This document shows positions 23,912-32,351 of a DNA stretch of 32,351 bases, in pieces (within the stretch, counting starts at the first letter, position 1; every line of letters starts with the position of its first letter). The DNA comes from Phaeobacter sp. HF9A (GTDB taxonomy: Bacteria; Pseudomonadota; Alphaproteobacteria; Rhodobacterales; Rhodobacteraceae). The stretch is taken from the NCBI RefSeq assembly GCF_011806385.1, contig NZ_JAATOX010000038.1, positions 1 through 32,351 of the forward strand, read 5' to 3'. The notes under the pieces are model-generated. The model did not search any database. It was not told the origin of the DNA and was given only the letters and a program-made list of their open reading frames with translations. The translations under genes and the position numbers were made by a program.

Positions 23912-26071
23912 TTAGGCGACGGCGGCGGCAAAGCTGCTGCGGAAGATCTCGCTCAGCTCGTCCAGCGGCGCCTCGGAGCTGCCGATCTTGACGCTGTCAC
24001 CGGTGAAACGGCCAACCGAGCTGAGCGGCACGCCCGCCTGCGCAGCCGCCGACATCAGCGCTTCGGCCTGGTCAAAGTTGCAGGCCACCAGATAGCGCGC
24101 CTGATCCTCGCCAAACAGCGTCGGCGTGTCGGCAACGTCGAGTTGCACGCCAACACCGGCGGTCTCGGCCATCTCAAAGGCGGCCAGGATCAGACCACCA
24201 TCGCTGAGGTCGGTGCAGGCCTTGATGAGCTCGCGGTTGGCCCGGATAAACTCGCCGTTGCGCTTCTCGGCCGCCAGATCCACCGCAGGCGCATCGCCAT
24301 CGGTGCGGTTGAAGACCTCATGCAGCAGCGCCGATTGGCCCAGATGCCCGATGGTTTCGCCAACCAGCAGCAGAACGTGACCGTCGCGGGCCTCGCCCAG
24401 GATCGGCTCCTCATCGGCGGCGACCAGACCCACGGCACCGATGGTCGGTGTGGGCAGGATGCCCTGTCCGTCGGTCTCGTTATAGAGCGACACGTTGCCG
24501 GACACGATCGGCATATCCAGCGCAGAGACCGCTTCGCCGATGCCTTTGAGCGCGCAGACGAACTGGCCCATGATCTCGGGCTTTTCGGGGTTGCCGAAGT
24601 TCAGGTTATCGGTTGTCGCCAGGGGCTTGGCGCCCACGGCAGTCAGGTTGCGATAGGCCTCGGCGACGGCCTGTTTGCCGCCTTCAAAGGGGTTCGCCTT
24701 GACGTAACGCGGGGTCACATCCGAGGTGAAGGCCAGCTTTTTATTGCTGCCATGCACCCGCACCATGCCGCCACCCAGACCGGGGCGGCGCGTGGTGTCG
24801 CCCATCACGGTGGTGTCATATTGCTCATAGACCCATTGCTTGCCAGCGTAATTGGGCGAAGAGATCAACGCCTTCAGCCCGTCGATCGGGTCGATATTGG
24901 GCACGTCGGTCAGCTCTTCGGCGGGAGGGGTTTCGACCCAGGGGCGGTCGTATTCCGGTGCCGAGGAGGAGAGCTTGGACAGCGGCAGGTCGGCTTTGAC
25001 CTCGCCATTGTGCAGAATCAGGAAGCGGTCCTCGGCGATGGTTTCGCCGACGATGGCGAAATCGAGGTCCCATTTCTCGAACACGGCCTTGGCTTCGGCT
25101 TCCAGCTCCGGCTTCAGCACCATCAGCATGCGTTCCTGGGATTCCGACAGCATCATTTCATATGCGGTCATATTCTCTTCGCGCTGCGGCACGTCTTCGA
25201 GGTTCAGCTTGACGCCAAGCCCGCCCTTATCGCCCATTTCCACGGCCGAACAGGTCAGACCCGCCGCGCCCATGTCCTGGATCGAGATCACCGCGCCGGT
25301 CTGCATCAGTTCCAGCGTGGCTTCCATCAGGCGTTTTTCGGTGAACGGGTCGCCAACCTGCACAGTGGGGCGTTTTTCCTCGATGGTGTCGTCAAATTCG
25401 GCGGACGCCATGGTGGCCCCGCCAACCCCGTCGCGCCCGGTCTTGGCGCCGAGGTAGACCACCGGCATGCCCACACCAGAGGCGGCAGAATAGAAGATCG
25501 CATCGGTCTTTGCCAGGCCAGCGGCGAAGGCGTTGACCAGGCAATTGCCGTTATAGGCGGGATCAAAGCGGACCTCGCCGCCGACGCAGGGCACGCCAAA
25601 GCAGTTGCCATAGCCGCCGACGCCTTCGACCACGCCATTGACCAGCTGTCGGGTCTTGTGATGGCTCGGCTCGCCAAAGGACAGCGAGTTCATCGAGGCA
25701 ATCGGACGCGCGCCCATGGTGAAGACATCGCGCAGGATGCCGCCGACGCCGGTGGCCGCGCCTTGGTAGGGTTCGATATAAGAGGGGTGGTTGTGGCTTT
25801 CCATTTTGAAGACCACCGCATCGCCATCGCCGATATCGACGATGCCGGCGTTCTCACCGGGGCCGCAAATCACCTGCGGGCCAGAGGTCGGCAGACCACG
25901 CAGCCATTTCTTCGACGACTTGTAGGAACAATGCTCGTTCCACATGGCGGAAAAGATGCCAAGCTCGGTGAATGTCGGCTCTCGGCCGATGATCTCCAGG
26001 ATCTGATCGTATTCGTCGGGCTTCAACCCGTGGTTTCCGATCACTTCAGGCGTAATGGCTGGTTCCTGCAT
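23912..26071 (-). CDS. purL: Phosphoribosylformylglycinamidine synthase II
   Basis: A 719-residue ATP-dependent synthetase of purine biosynthesis (FGAR to FGAM), the small PurL form that works with separate PurQ and PurS; neither is in this window. Seen: [21 protein letters not shown] near the N-terminus, [53 protein letters not shown] and the C-terminal [12 protein letters not shown] 26071 gives the family start ([20 protein letters not shown]). The frame runs open for 90 codons upstream, but that extension contains no domain. The nearest purine-rich stretch, GGGGGG, is rather far from the start. Possibly the first gene of a leftward unit with the cysteine-rich gene, bolA and grxD. Confidence 0.97.
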   Translation of the reverse strand: MQEPAITPEVIGNHGLKPDEYDQILEIIGREPTFTELGIFSAMWNEHCSYKSSKKWLRGLPTSGPQVICGPGENAGIVDIGDGDAVVFKMESHNHPSYIEPYQGAATGVGGILRDVFTMGARPIASMNSLSFGEPSHHKTRQLVNGVVEGVGGYGNCFGVPCVGGEVRFDPAYNGNCLVNAFAAGLAKTDAIFYSAASGVGMPVVYLGAKTGRDGVGGATMASAEFDDTIEEKRPTVQVGDPFTEKRLMEATLELMQTGAVISIQDMGAAGLTCSAVEMGDKGGLGVKLNLEDVPQREENMTAYEMMLSESQERMLMVLKPELEAEAKAVFEKWDLDFAIVGETIAEDRFLILHNGEVKADLPLSKLSSSAPEYDRPWVETPPAEELTDVPNIDPIDGLKALISSPNYAGKQWVYEQYDTTVMGDTTRRPGLGGGMVRVHGSNKKLAFTSDVTPRYVKANPFEGGKQAVAEAYRNLTAVGAKPLATTDNLNFGNPEKPEIMGQFVCALKGIGEAVSALDMPIVSGNVSLYNETDGQGILPTPTIGAVGLVAADEEPILGEARDGHVLLLVGETIGHLGQSALLHEVFNRTDGDAPAVDLAAEKRNGEFIRANRELIKACTDLSDGGLILAAFEMAETAGVGVQLDVADTPTLFGEDQARYLVACNFDQAEALMSAAAQAGVPLSSVGRFTGDSVKIGSSEAPLDELSEIFRSSFAAAVA

Positions 26072-26339
26072 GGCGCTAGATGGCCCCCCGGTCGCTTCAT
26101 GTTGTCGGCCTTTTAGAGCATGGCCGGGAGCGGGGAAAGAGGCTTGATGCACAGCTCCGCAGATATGCCAAACGCCAAAATATTGTGCATTGCCACGCGT
26201 ATTGCTCAATATCCGAAGCGAGACGGCGATTTCGGAAGAAAAACGTCGTTTGAGCTGCATTTTTCTTGGCAGCAGGCAAGATTTTCCGAAAAAACAAGAA
26301 CAGGCGATGCGCCATCGAGGCGAGCCGACGCGATAGGCC
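26072..26339. other. Leader/promoter region of purL
   Basis: No gene is seen. It is noticeably more AT-rich than its surroundings. It contains a palindrome, TATTG-CT-CAATA (26200-26211), and a nearby ATATTG half-site (26180-26185). Read on the minus strand, these overlap a loose TTGAGC/CAATAT promoter-like pair with 18-bp spacing. A purL promoter here is plausible but unproven. Confidence 0.4.
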
Positions 26340-26368
26340 AAAAAAAAGGCCGAGCACTAAGCTCGGCC
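26340..26368 (-). terminator. Intrinsic terminator of the candidate small RNA
   Basis: An 8-bp perfect stem with a 5-nt loop; on the minus strand it is followed by eight uninterrupted T. It is too far from purL (other side) and 165 bp beyond the lysR stop, so it needs a transcript entering from the right. Confidence 0.88.
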
Positions 26369-26414
26369 GAAGTCCAACAGGGAGGTATGAAGCGCGGCGT
26401 TTGCCGTCTTCATG
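26340..26414 (-). ncRNA. Candidate trans-acting small RNA (~75 nt) next to a VtlR-like gene
   Basis: Read on the minus strand, the RNA would begin at the 5' stem ATGAAG/CTTCAT (26408-26413 with 26387-26392). That stem is continued by CGGC-AAAC-GCCG (26395-26406). Next comes an unpaired stretch with CCUCCC (26380-26385), complementary to the Shine-Dalgarno sequence. The end is a perfect terminator stem GGCCGAGC/GCTCGGCC (26348-26368) followed by eight T. Hairpin, anti-SD stretch and strong terminator is the standard plan of Hfq-dependent small RNAs. It lies 118 bp after the stop of a VtlR/LsrB-like regulator; rhizobial AbcR small RNAs neighbour such regulators and are controlled by them. Processing from the lysR 3' end is an alternative origin. 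Confidence 0.6.
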
Positions 26415-26420
26415 AGAAGG

Positions 26421-26449
26421 CATTTAGGGTGCCCGCCGCCGCCTCGCAA
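26421..26449 (-). promoter_or_regulatory. Candidate promoter of the small RNA
   Basis: On the minus strand, TTGCGA (26444-26449) and TAAATG (26421-26426) are 17 bp apart. A start about 7 bp downstream falls at 26413-26415, exactly at the 5' base of the first hairpin. The AT-rich stretch just upstream (26451-26480) could host an activator site. Confidence 0.45.
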
Positions 26450-26532
26450 GTGTTTTACACGACATTAATTTCAAACCCGATATGCACCTGGCGCATAGCT
26501 TTTGGGGAGCCGTGCGGAGCTCCCCGCTGAGG

Positions 26533-27438
26533 TTACAGTTTTCCGAGTGCTTTCAACTGCTTACGGTGCAGGATGATCTCGTTCTGAACAAAGTCCCGGA
26601 AGGCGGAAACGCGCTGGGAATGGCGCAGCTCTTCGGGATAGGCGAGGTAGACCGGCACGTCGTTGGTGTCCTCATTGGGAAGGATCGGCACCAGGTCCGG
26701 GAAATCCTCGGTGAGGTAGTCGGGCAGGACGCCGATACCGAGATCCTGAAGCACTGCCTGCAAGACCCCAAAATAGTTGTTCACCGTCAAAAGCGACTTG
26801 GGATTGTGAGTCATCAGTTTCTGCACGAGGGCAGCCGCCGAACCGACCTGGGCAGAACGCAAGCTCTGGCAAATCAGCCTGTGATCACAAATCTCTTCGA
26901 TGTTTTCCGGCCAGCCGCACCGATCCACATAGCCGCGCGACGCATAGAGCCGCATCTGCACCGACATCAGCCGCTTGCGGATCAGATCGGCCTGGCTTGG
27001 TTCCTTCATGCGGATCGCTACGTCTGCTTCTCGCATGGGAAGATCGAGCACCCGCTCTTCCAGCATCAGGTCGATCTTGAGATTGGGAAATTGCTCATAG
27101 AGTTTGGCCAGCCGCGGCGCCAGCCAGAGGGTGCCGAAGCCAGTGGTGGTGGTCACGCGCAGCTCGCCAAACACGCCTTCTTCGCTGTCGCGAATGCGGG
27201 CGGAGGCGGTTTCCAGGCGTTTTGCCATGGTCTTCGTTGCATCAAAGAGCAGCTCACCCTGTTCGGTCAGGATCAAGCCGCGCGCATGCCGGTGGAACAG
27301 GGTTGCATCCAGGCTCTCTTCCAACCCGCGGATCTGACGGGAGACCGCGGATTGCGAGAGATTCAGCCGGTCGCCCGCATGGGTCAGGCTGCCGGCGTCC
27401 GCCACCGCGTGAAAGATCCGTAGTTTGTCCCAATCCAT
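26533..27438 (-). CDS. vtlR: LysR-family regulator of the VtlR/LsrB type
   Basis: A 301-residue LysR regulator. Its N-terminus (MDWDKLRIFHAVADAGSLTH, then LNLSQSAVSRQIRGLEESLDATLFHRHARGLILTEQGELLF) is the hallmark of the alphaproteobacterial VtlR/LsrB group. The ligand domain follows with GELRVTTTTGFGTLWLAPRL and LGIGVLPDYL. VtlR in Brucella and Agrobacterium activates AbcR small RNAs and small-protein genes; LsrB in Sinorhizobium also affects redox and envelope functions. AAAGAG precedes the ATG. It is divergent from the indolepyruvate oxidoreductase gene. The candidate small RNA lies downstream in the same direction. The symbol is given by family resemblance. Confidence 0.85.
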   Translation of the reverse strand: MDWDKLRIFHAVADAGSLTHAGDRLNLSQSAVSRQIRGLEESLDATLFHRHARGLILTEQGELLFDATKTMAKRLETASARIRDSEEGVFGELRVTTTTGFGTLWLAPRLAKLYEQFPNLKIDLMLEERVLDLPMREADVAIRMKEPSQADLIRKRLMSVQMRLYASRGYVDRCGWPENIEEICDHRLICQSLRSAQVGSAAALVQKLMTHNPKSLLTVNNYFGVLQAVLQDLGIGVLPDYLTEDFPDLVPILPNEDTNDVPVYLAYPEELRHSQRVSAFRDFVQNEIILHRKQLKALGKL

Positions 27439-27541
27439 TGTTTTTACTCTTTCTGCCTCTTTTGACCAAACTACATGAAAAGGATGACAAGTTTCAAACC
27501 TTACAGCGGTTTGGTGCGAATTCTTTGTAAAACGCCTATAC

Positions 27542-27560
27542 AGGTCAGTAATTATGACCT
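27542..27560. promoter_or_regulatory. Inverted repeat AGGTCA-N7-TGACCT before the indolepyruvate oxidoreductase gene
   Basis: Perfect 6-bp arms (27542-27547 and 27555-27560) around GTAATTA, which itself contains the palindrome TAATTA. It lies 47 bp before the start of the oxidoreductase gene in the region shared with the divergent vtlR-like gene. A dimeric regulator is likely; which one is unknown. Confidence 0.55.
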
Positions 27561-27561
27561 A

Positions 27562-27577
27562 ATATTGGATCCAATAT
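27562..27577. promoter_or_regulatory. 16-bp perfect palindrome, GntR/VanR-like operator candidate
   Basis: ATATTGGATCCAATAT is fully self-complementary and lies 29 bp before the oxidoreductase start, in the probable 5' leader or promoter. Its core, ATTGGATCCAAT, matches the operator I recall for the GntR-family VanR of Caulobacter, so a GntR/FCD-type repressor is a reasonable guess. Confidence 0.6.
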
Positions 27578-27606
27578 GCACGCAAGTCGTGGTTGAGGAG
27601 GCCCGG

Positions 27607-30600
27607 ATGAGCACGCAGAAAATTTCGCTCAATGATCGTTACGACCTTGAAAAGTCGCCCATTCTTTTGAATGGCACCCAGGCGCTGGTGCGTTTGATGC
27701 TGATGCAGAAAGCCCGCGACAAAGCGGCTGGCCTGAACACCGCGGGCCTGGTGACAGGCTACCGGGGCTCGCCTTTGGGGGCGGTCGATATCCAGATGAA
27801 ACGGGCGGAAAAGCTGCTTGGCGCTTCGGATGTCACCTTTCAATACGGGTTGAACGAGGATCTCGCGGTGACCGCCATCTGGGGCGCGCAGCAGGCCGAG
27901 GTGCGCAACGAGGGCAAATATGACGGCGTCTTTGGCCTCTGGTACGGCAAGGGGCCGGGGGTGGATCGTTCGGGTGATGCGCTGCGTCATGCCAATATGG
28001 CGGGCAGTTCCAAACATGGTGGCGTGCTGGTGGCAATGGGCGACGATCACACCGGCGAAAGCTCCACCGTGCTACACCAGTCGGAATGGTCCTTGCTGGA
28101 TTGCTACCTGCCGATCCTGAGCCCGGCCGGGGTGCAGGAAATTCTTGACTATGGCGTCTATGGCTATGCGTTATCACGCTTTTCCGGCCTTTGGGTCGGC
28201 CTGAAAACGATGAAGGATACCATCGAGGTGACCTCGGTCGTTGATGGCGATCCCAACCGGATGCAGCTGGTCGCGCCGGAATTCGACATGCCACCGGATG
28301 GGTTGAACATCCGCCTGGACGATGACCGCTTCCGCCAGGAAGACCGCATTATCGACTATAAACGCTTCGCCGCCGAGGCCTTCAGCCATGCCAACAAGAT
28401 GGACAAGCGCGTTTGGGGCAAACCCGGCGCAAAGATCGGTTTTGTTGCGGCGGGCAAGAATTGGCTGGATCTGGTTCACGCGCTAAGCCTTTTGAATATC
28501 AATGAGACCATGGCCGAACGGCTGGGCATCACGACCTATAAGGTGGGGCAGACCTGGCCGATGGATATCAAGGGCTTTCACGACTGGGCCGAGGGGCTCG
28601 ACCTGATCGTGGTGGTCGAGGAAAAGCGCAAGCTGATCGAGATCCAGATCAAGGAAGCGATCTTTGATGACCGCCGGGGCCGCCGGGTCTATGGCTGGTA
28701 CAAGGGCGGCGCGGGCACGCTGCATCGCGAGGAGCTGTTCCCGACCAAATATGCGCTCGACCCGATCATGATTGCTGAAAAGTTGGGCGCCATCCTGATT
28801 GAAGAGGGCCGCGATACCGAGGCTATTCGGGCCGGAATCGCGCAGCTGGAAGAGGCCAGACGCGCCGACAACGCCGAAGAGATCGCGGCGCGGCTGCCTT
28901 ATTTCTGCTCGGGTTGCCCGCATAATTCCTCGACCAAATTGCCCGAAGGCTCGCGCGCCTATGCGGGCATCGGCTGCCATTTCATGGTGCAGTGGATGGA
29001 CCGCGAGACCGTCGGCTTTACCCATATGGGTGGCGAAGGGGCCAATTGGATCGGCGAGGCGCCGTTTTCCAACAGAAATCATGTTTTTCAAAACCTTGGC
29101 GACGGAACTTACAACCACTCCGGGGTGATGGCGATCCGTGCGGCGCTGGCGGCGGGCACCAATATCACCTACAAGATCCTCTATAATGACGCGGTGGCGA
29201 TGACCGGTGGCCAGCAGGCCGAAGGGGGGCTTTCCGCCCATCAGATCGCGCATGAGCTGGTGGCGATGGGCGTAAAAACACTCGCCGTGGTTTATGACGA
29301 AAAGGAAGACGTCGACGCGGCCCTGTTTCCCAAAGGCATGCGCCTGCATGAGCGCGCCGAGCTGATGACCGTTCAGCGGGAGTTTGAGACGGTCGAGGGG
29401 GTCTCGGCGATCATCTACATCCAGACCTGCGCGGCGGAAAAACGGCGGCGGCGCAAGAAGGGGCAATTCCCGGACCCCGACATGCGCGCCTTTATCAACA
29501 CCGATGTCTGCGAAGGCTGCGGCGATTGCGGCGTGCAGTCCAACTGTATCTCCATCGTGCCCAAAGAGACCGAGCTGGGCCGCAAGCGGGCGATCGACCA
29601 ATCCAGCTGCAACAAGGATTTCTCTTGTCTGAACGGGTTTTGCCCGTCGTTCCTCAGCATTGAGGGCGCCACGATCCGCAAGGAGGCGACCACCAGCCTC
29701 GAGCTGCCGGATCTGCCAGAGCCGGAACTGCCCGGGATCAACGGCACCCATAACGTTGTGATCACAGGCGTCGGCGGCACCGGGGTCGTGACCATTGGCG
29801 CGGTGCTGGCGCAGGCGGCGCAGATCGACGGCAAGGGCGCGGGCATGATGGAGATGGCCGGCCTCGCACAAAAGGGCGGCGCGGTGCATATCCATTGCCG
29901 CATCGCCGAGGCCCCCGAAGACATCAGCGCCATTCGAGTCGCCACCGGCGAGGCCGATGCGCTGATTGGCGGCGATCTCGTGGTCAGCGCTGGGGCCAAG
30001 ACGCTCGGCCTGACCGCGACCGGCAAGACCGGCGCGGTGGTCAACAGCCATGAGATCATCACCGGGGACTTCACCCGCAATGCGGATTTCTCCATTCCCA
30101 GCGACCGGTTAGAGGTCGCGCTTCAAGCACGCCTGCGGGATCGCGTGGATCTCTTTGATGCCTCCGAGCTGGCGCGGATCAGCCTCGGGGATTCGATTTT
30201 CTCCAACATGATGATCTTCGGCGCGAGTTGGCAGCGTGGGCTGATCCCGGTATCGTTGGAGGCGATCCGTCAGGCGATCACCCTCAATGGCACTGCGGTG
30301 GAGAAAAACCTGCGCGCCTTTGAAATTGGACGGTGGGCGATGCTCTATCCGCAGGAGGTGGCCAAGCTGCGGGCGCCCACGGTGGTTGCCCTGCCCAAGA
30401 CGCTGGATGACAAGATCGCCTATCGCCAGGATCATCTGATCGCCTATCAGGGTGCGCGTCTGGCAAAACGCTATACGCGGATGCTGGAGGAGATCACGGA
30501 CCCACGGCTGAAAGAGGCGGTGGCAAAGGGCTATCACAAGCTTCTGAGCTATAAGGATGAATATGAGGTCGCGCGGCTGCTGCTCAGTTCGCGCGAAAAG

Positions 30601-31026
30601 GCGGAGGCGGAATTCTCCGGGGATCTCAAGATCTCCTACAATCTCGCGCCGCCGATCCTGGGTGGCAAGGACGCCAATGGCCGGCCCAGAAAACGCAGGT
30701 TCGGCCCCGGCACCGAGCGGCTGTTCCGGCTGCTGGCGCGGATGAAATCCCTGCGCGGCACCCCCTTGGACGTCTTCGGCTATAGCGCCGAGCGCCGGAT
30801 GGAGCGCGCGCTGATCAAGCAATATGAACGCGACATGCGCGACTGGCTGCCAAAGGCCGCCGAGGTGGACAGGGATGCGCTGGTCGCGCTGGCAGAGCTG
30901 CCGCTCCAGATCCGGGGGTTTGGTCCGGTGAAGCTGCAAAGCGAACAGGCGGCCGCAAAACGACGCGAAGAGCTGCTGGCGGCGTTGAAACAAGGCCGCG
31001 CGCCGCTCAAGACTGCCGCCGAATAG
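27607..31026 (+). CDS. Indolepyruvate ferredoxin oxidoreductase, fused alpha-beta
   Basis: A 1139-residue single-chain 2-oxoacid:acceptor oxidoreductase that oxidatively decarboxylates aryl pyruvates to aryl-acetyl-CoA. N-terminal pyrimidine-binding part: GLVTGYRGSPLGAVDIQM, then FQYGLNEDLAVTA. A TPP-binding part around residues 430-580 includes CSGCPHNSSTKLPEG and NLGDGTYNHSG. The 4Fe-4S site is CEGCGDCGVQSNC (C635, C638, C641, C647) plus further cysteines in SCNKDFSCLNGFCPSF. From ~715 comes the IorB-like gamma domain (GVGGTGVVTIGAVLAQAA). Start at ATG 27607 with GAGGAGG upstream; the 44-codon upstream extension overlaps the palindromes and is not coding. Likely controlled through those palindromes. 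It probably serves aromatic amino acid catabolism. Confidence 0.93.
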   Translation: MSTQKISLNDRYDLEKSPILLNGTQALVRLMLMQKARDKAAGLNTAGLVTGYRGSPLGAVDIQMKRAEKLLGASDVTFQYGLNEDLAVTAIWGAQQAEVRNEGKYDGVFGLWYGKGPGVDRSGDALRHANMAGSSKHGGVLVAMGDDHTGESSTVLHQSEWSLLDCYLPILSPAGVQEILDYGVYGYALSRFSGLWVGLKTMKDTIEVTSVVDGDPNRMQLVAPEFDMPPDGLNIRLDDDRFRQEDRIIDYKRFAAEAFSHANKMDKRVWGKPGAKIGFVAAGKNWLDLVHALSLLNINETMAERLGITTYKVGQTWPMDIKGFHDWAEGLDLIVVVEEKRKLIEIQIKEAIFDDRRGRRVYGWYKGGAGTLHREELFPTKYALDPIMIAEKLGAILIEEGRDTEAIRAGIAQLEEARRADNAEEIAARLPYFCSGCPHNSSTKLPEGSRAYAGIGCHFMVQWMDRETVGFTHMGGEGANWIGEAPFSNRNHVFQNLGDGTYNHSGVMAIRAALAAGTNITYKILYNDAVAMTGGQQAEGGLSAHQIAHELVAMGVKTLAVVYDEKEDVDAALFPKGMRLHERAELMTVQREFETVEGVSAIIYIQTCAAEKRRRRKKGQFPDPDMRAFINTDVCEGCGDCGVQSNCISIVPKETELGRKRAIDQSSCNKDFSCLNGFCPSFLSIEGATIRKEATTSLELPDLPEPELPGINGTHNVVITGVGGTGVVTIGAVLAQAAQIDGKGAGMMEMAGLAQKGGAVHIHCRIAEAPEDISAIRVATGEADALIGGDLVVSAGAKTLGLTATGKTGAVVNSHEIITGDFTRNADFSIPSDRLEVALQARLRDRVDLFDASELARISLGDSIFSNMMIFGASWQRGLIPVSLEAIRQAITLNGTAVEKNLRAFEIGRWAMLYPQEVAKLRAPTVVALPKTLDDKIAYRQDHLIAYQGARLAKRYTRMLEEITDPRLKEAVAKGYHKLLSYKDEYEVARLLLSSREKAEAEFSGDLKISYNLAPPILGGKDANGRPRKRRFGPGTERLFRLLARMKSLRGTPLDVFGYSAERRMERALIKQYERDMRDWLPKAAEVDRDALVALAELPLQIRGFGPVKLQSEQAAAKRREELLAALKQGRAPLKTAAE

Positions 31027-31062
31027 GGTACTTCTGCGGGCGTTACGACTGTGTTACGAAAT

Positions 31063-31083
31063 TCGGGCAAACTACTTGCCCGA
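31063..31083. other. Hairpin after the oxidoreductase gene
   Basis: TCGGGCAA-ACTAC-TTGCCCGA is a perfect 8-bp stem, 37 bp after the stop. No T run follows, so it is a weak or Rho-assisted 3' end at best, or an operator for the acyltransferase gene. Confidence 0.4.
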
Positions 31084-31147
31084 CCGTTCGCGTTCCCTCA
31101 GCGGGGCGCGGGCGGAACACTATCGTCTTTGCGGAGACCAGACCCAC

Positions 31148-32026
31148 ATGACCAATCGGCGTCATATTGCACGTGATATTTCCTATTCGCATTCGGCAGA
31201 GACGCGCCCCGGGCGCATCATGATCCGCCTGATGGAAAATTCCACCGGTCGGCTGCGGCTGATCAAACGGGCCAAGGGCTATGACGCCGAGGTCGCATCG
31301 GGGCGCAGTTTCTGGGAGGTGATGACCGAACGCTATGGGCTGACGCTGGATGTGGTGAGCGGCAGTCTTGACGCCATTCCGCGCGACAAGCCTCTGATCC
31401 TGATTGCAAATCACCCCTATGGGATTCTTGATGGGCTGATGATGGGGCATATCCTGGCGCGCAGCCGCGGCGATTTCCGCATTCTGGCGCATCAGGTGTT
31501 TCGCAAGGCTGAGGATCTCAACAAGGTGATCCTGCCGATCTCTTTTGAGGCCAGCAAAGAGGCGATGAAGACCAATCTCGACACCAGGCGCACGGCGCTG
31601 GAGTATCTGGGGCAAGGCGGCGCCATCGGGATTTTTCCGGGCGGGACCGTTTCGACCGCTGTCAAACCCTTTGCCCAGCCGATGGACCCGGGCTGGCGCA
31701 GCTTCACCGCGCGTATGGTGGCGAAATCCGATGCGGTGGTGGTGCCGCTTTATTTCGACGGCCATACCTCGCGCCTGTTTCAGATCGCCTCGCATCTGCA
31801 TGTCACCCTGCGTATGGGGCTGCTGATCAAGGAGTTCAGAAAACGTGTCGATACGCCGGTAAAGGTTGCGATCGGCGCGCCGATCGGGCGTGATGTTCTG
31901 GACCCATTGGCCAAGGACAGCAAAGCAATGATGGATTTCCTGCGCAAAGCGACGTATGAGCTGTCTCCAACCCCGCTCAAATCCTATGACTACGGGTTTG
32001 AGTTTGAAGAAAAGCACCGGGCCTGA
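31148..32026 (+). CDS. Lysophospholipid acyltransferase (PlsC-like)
   Basis: A 292-residue acyltransferase of the glycerolipid (LPLAT) superfamily. The catalytic H-x4-D type motif appears as NHPYGILDG with H89 (spacing to D95 is five residues) and the acceptor/phosphate motif as IFPGGTVST (162-170). There is no strong transmembrane segment, so it is probably a peripheral membrane enzyme. Substrate not determinable: lysophosphatidic acid, a lyso-ornithine lipid or another lyso-lipid are all possible. ATG 31148 follows GGAG at a long distance (about 13 bp), so the start is less certain; the upstream codons in frame look non-coding. It is followed 29 bp later by murI in the same direction. Confidence 0.85.
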   Translation: MTNRRHIARDISYSHSAETRPGRIMIRLMENSTGRLRLIKRAKGYDAEVASGRSFWEVMTERYGLTLDVVSGSLDAIPRDKPLILIANHPYGILDGLMMGHILARSRGDFRILAHQVFRKAEDLNKVILPISFEASKEAMKTNLDTRRTALEYLGQGGAIGIFPGGTVSTAVKPFAQPMDPGWRSFTARMVAKSDAVVVPLYFDGHTSRLFQIASHLHVTLRMGLLIKEFRKRVDTPVKVAIGAPIGRDVLDPLAKDSKAMMDFLRKATYELSPTPLKSYDYGFEFEEKHRA

Positions 32027-32055
32027 CCGGGCCTCGCGTATCAAGGCAGTGTAAC

Positions 32056-32351
32056 ATGGCAGTTGGTATTTTTGATTCCGGCCTTGGCGGTTTGACCGTA
32101 TTGAACGCGGCGCAAAAGCGCCTGCCGGATGTGGATTTCCTCTATTACGGCGATAACGCCCATGCCCCTTATGGCGTGCGCGACGCCGAGGATGTGTTCC
32201 AGCTGACCAGCGCGGCGGTGCATGACATGTGGGATCGGGGCTGCAATCTGGTGATTCTAGCCTGTAACACCGCCTCCGCCGCGGCCCTGCGGCGCATGCA
32301 AGAAGCCGGCGTGCCCGAGGGCAAGCGGGTGCTCGGCGTCTTTGTGCCGCT
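32056..32351 (+). CDS. murI: Glutamate racemase (N-terminal part; runs off the window)
   Basis: The first 98 residues of an enzyme that supplies D-glutamate for peptidoglycan. It begins [16 protein letters not shown], with catalytic-region D7 and S8, then [11 protein letters not shown] at 30-40, and [10 protein letters not shown] with the first catalytic cysteine C70. AAGG lies 9 bp before ATG 32056. The C-terminal half with the second catalytic cysteine lies outside the window. Probably co-transcribed with the acyltransferase gene. Confidence 0.95.
   Translation, partial: MAVGIFDSGLGGLTVLNAAQKRLPDVDFLYYGDNAHAPYGVRDAEDVFQLTSAAVHDMWDRGCNLVILACNTASAAALRRMQEAGVPEGKRVLGVFVP

Noticed and set aside
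26504..26525. Hairpin GGGGAGC/GCTCCCC just after the vtlR-like stop
   Set aside because: As a terminator it fails: on the minus strand A rather than T follows, and on the plus strand no T run follows. It may be a 3' structure but has no assignable role.
26387..26530. Plus-strand open frame of 47 codons (MKRGVCRLHEK...) with GGGAGG just before its ATG
   Set aside because: The GGGAGG is the complement of the small-RNA CCUCCC stretch and the ATG lies in its hairpin. The peptide has no recognisable composition or domain, and the frame stays open upstream without structure. The RNA reading explains more of the sequence.
27475..27606. N-terminal extension of the indolepyruvate oxidoreductase
   Set aside because: It would run through two perfect palindromes, and the strong GAGGAGG site lies before ATG 27607.

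Overview
The window looks like a chromosomal segment of a GC-rich alphaproteobacterium of the Rhodobacteraceae (Roseobacter group). The grounds are: a candidate LexA box of the alphaproteobacterial GTTC-N7-GTTC type before uvrA, a ZauP-ZapA gene pair, a VtlR/LsrB-type LysR regulator, a single-chain indolepyruvate ferredoxin oxidoreductase, a 47-residue membrane protein beside gap, and a purL of the ~720-residue class. I see no rRNA, tRNA, CRISPR array, insertion sequence or prophage.

Layout. 1-4349: the tail of an unknown gene with its terminator, an MFS transporter and uvrA. 4518-6527: a secreted GIN/DUF2807 protein, a small four-helix membrane protein and an XRE/MmyB-type regulator; the last two are divergent around a perfect palindrome. 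6537-15133: the lower valine pathway. Isobutyryl-CoA dehydrogenase, 3-hydroxyisobutyryl-CoA hydrolase and mmsB form one tight leftward operon. mmsA and its divergent LysR gene lie 3 kb away, separated by a TPR/GT41 glycosyltransferase gene and a Tat-exported L,D-transpeptidase gene. 15189-16224: a CBS-domain protein and coaD. 16269-20805: central carbon metabolism (gap, transketolase) with a small membrane protein and a DUF808 membrane protein. 21133-22535: zauP-like and zapA (Z-ring organisation). 22632-26071, leftward: monothiol glutaredoxin, BolA, a cysteine-rich protein and purL. 26340-27438: a VtlR/LsrB-like regulator followed by a probable small RNA. 27607-32351: indolepyruvate ferredoxin oxidoreductase, an acyltransferase and the start of murI.

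How it fits together. The valine genes convert isobutyryl-CoA to propionyl-CoA, except for the methacrylyl-CoA hydratase step, which is not encoded here. A recurrent 12-bp motif (core TTGCGNTAAC) occurs three times in the gap/DUF808 divergent region, and a near match lies in the mmsA/lysR divergent region. This suggests one carbon-flux regulator, perhaps a LacI-type regulator such as CceR/PckR, acting on both; this is inference. GAPDH carries substitutions at the classical NAD/NADP selectivity positions.

The best candidate for something undescribed is the ~75-nt RNA gene at 26340-26414 on the minus strand. It has a promoter-like element, a 5' hairpin, an unpaired CCUCCC (anti-Shine-Dalgarno) stretch and a strong intrinsic terminator, and it sits just downstream of a regulator whose rhizobial homologues control the AbcR small RNAs. 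Two adjacent perfect palindromes before the indolepyruvate oxidoreductase gene are the next most notable signal.
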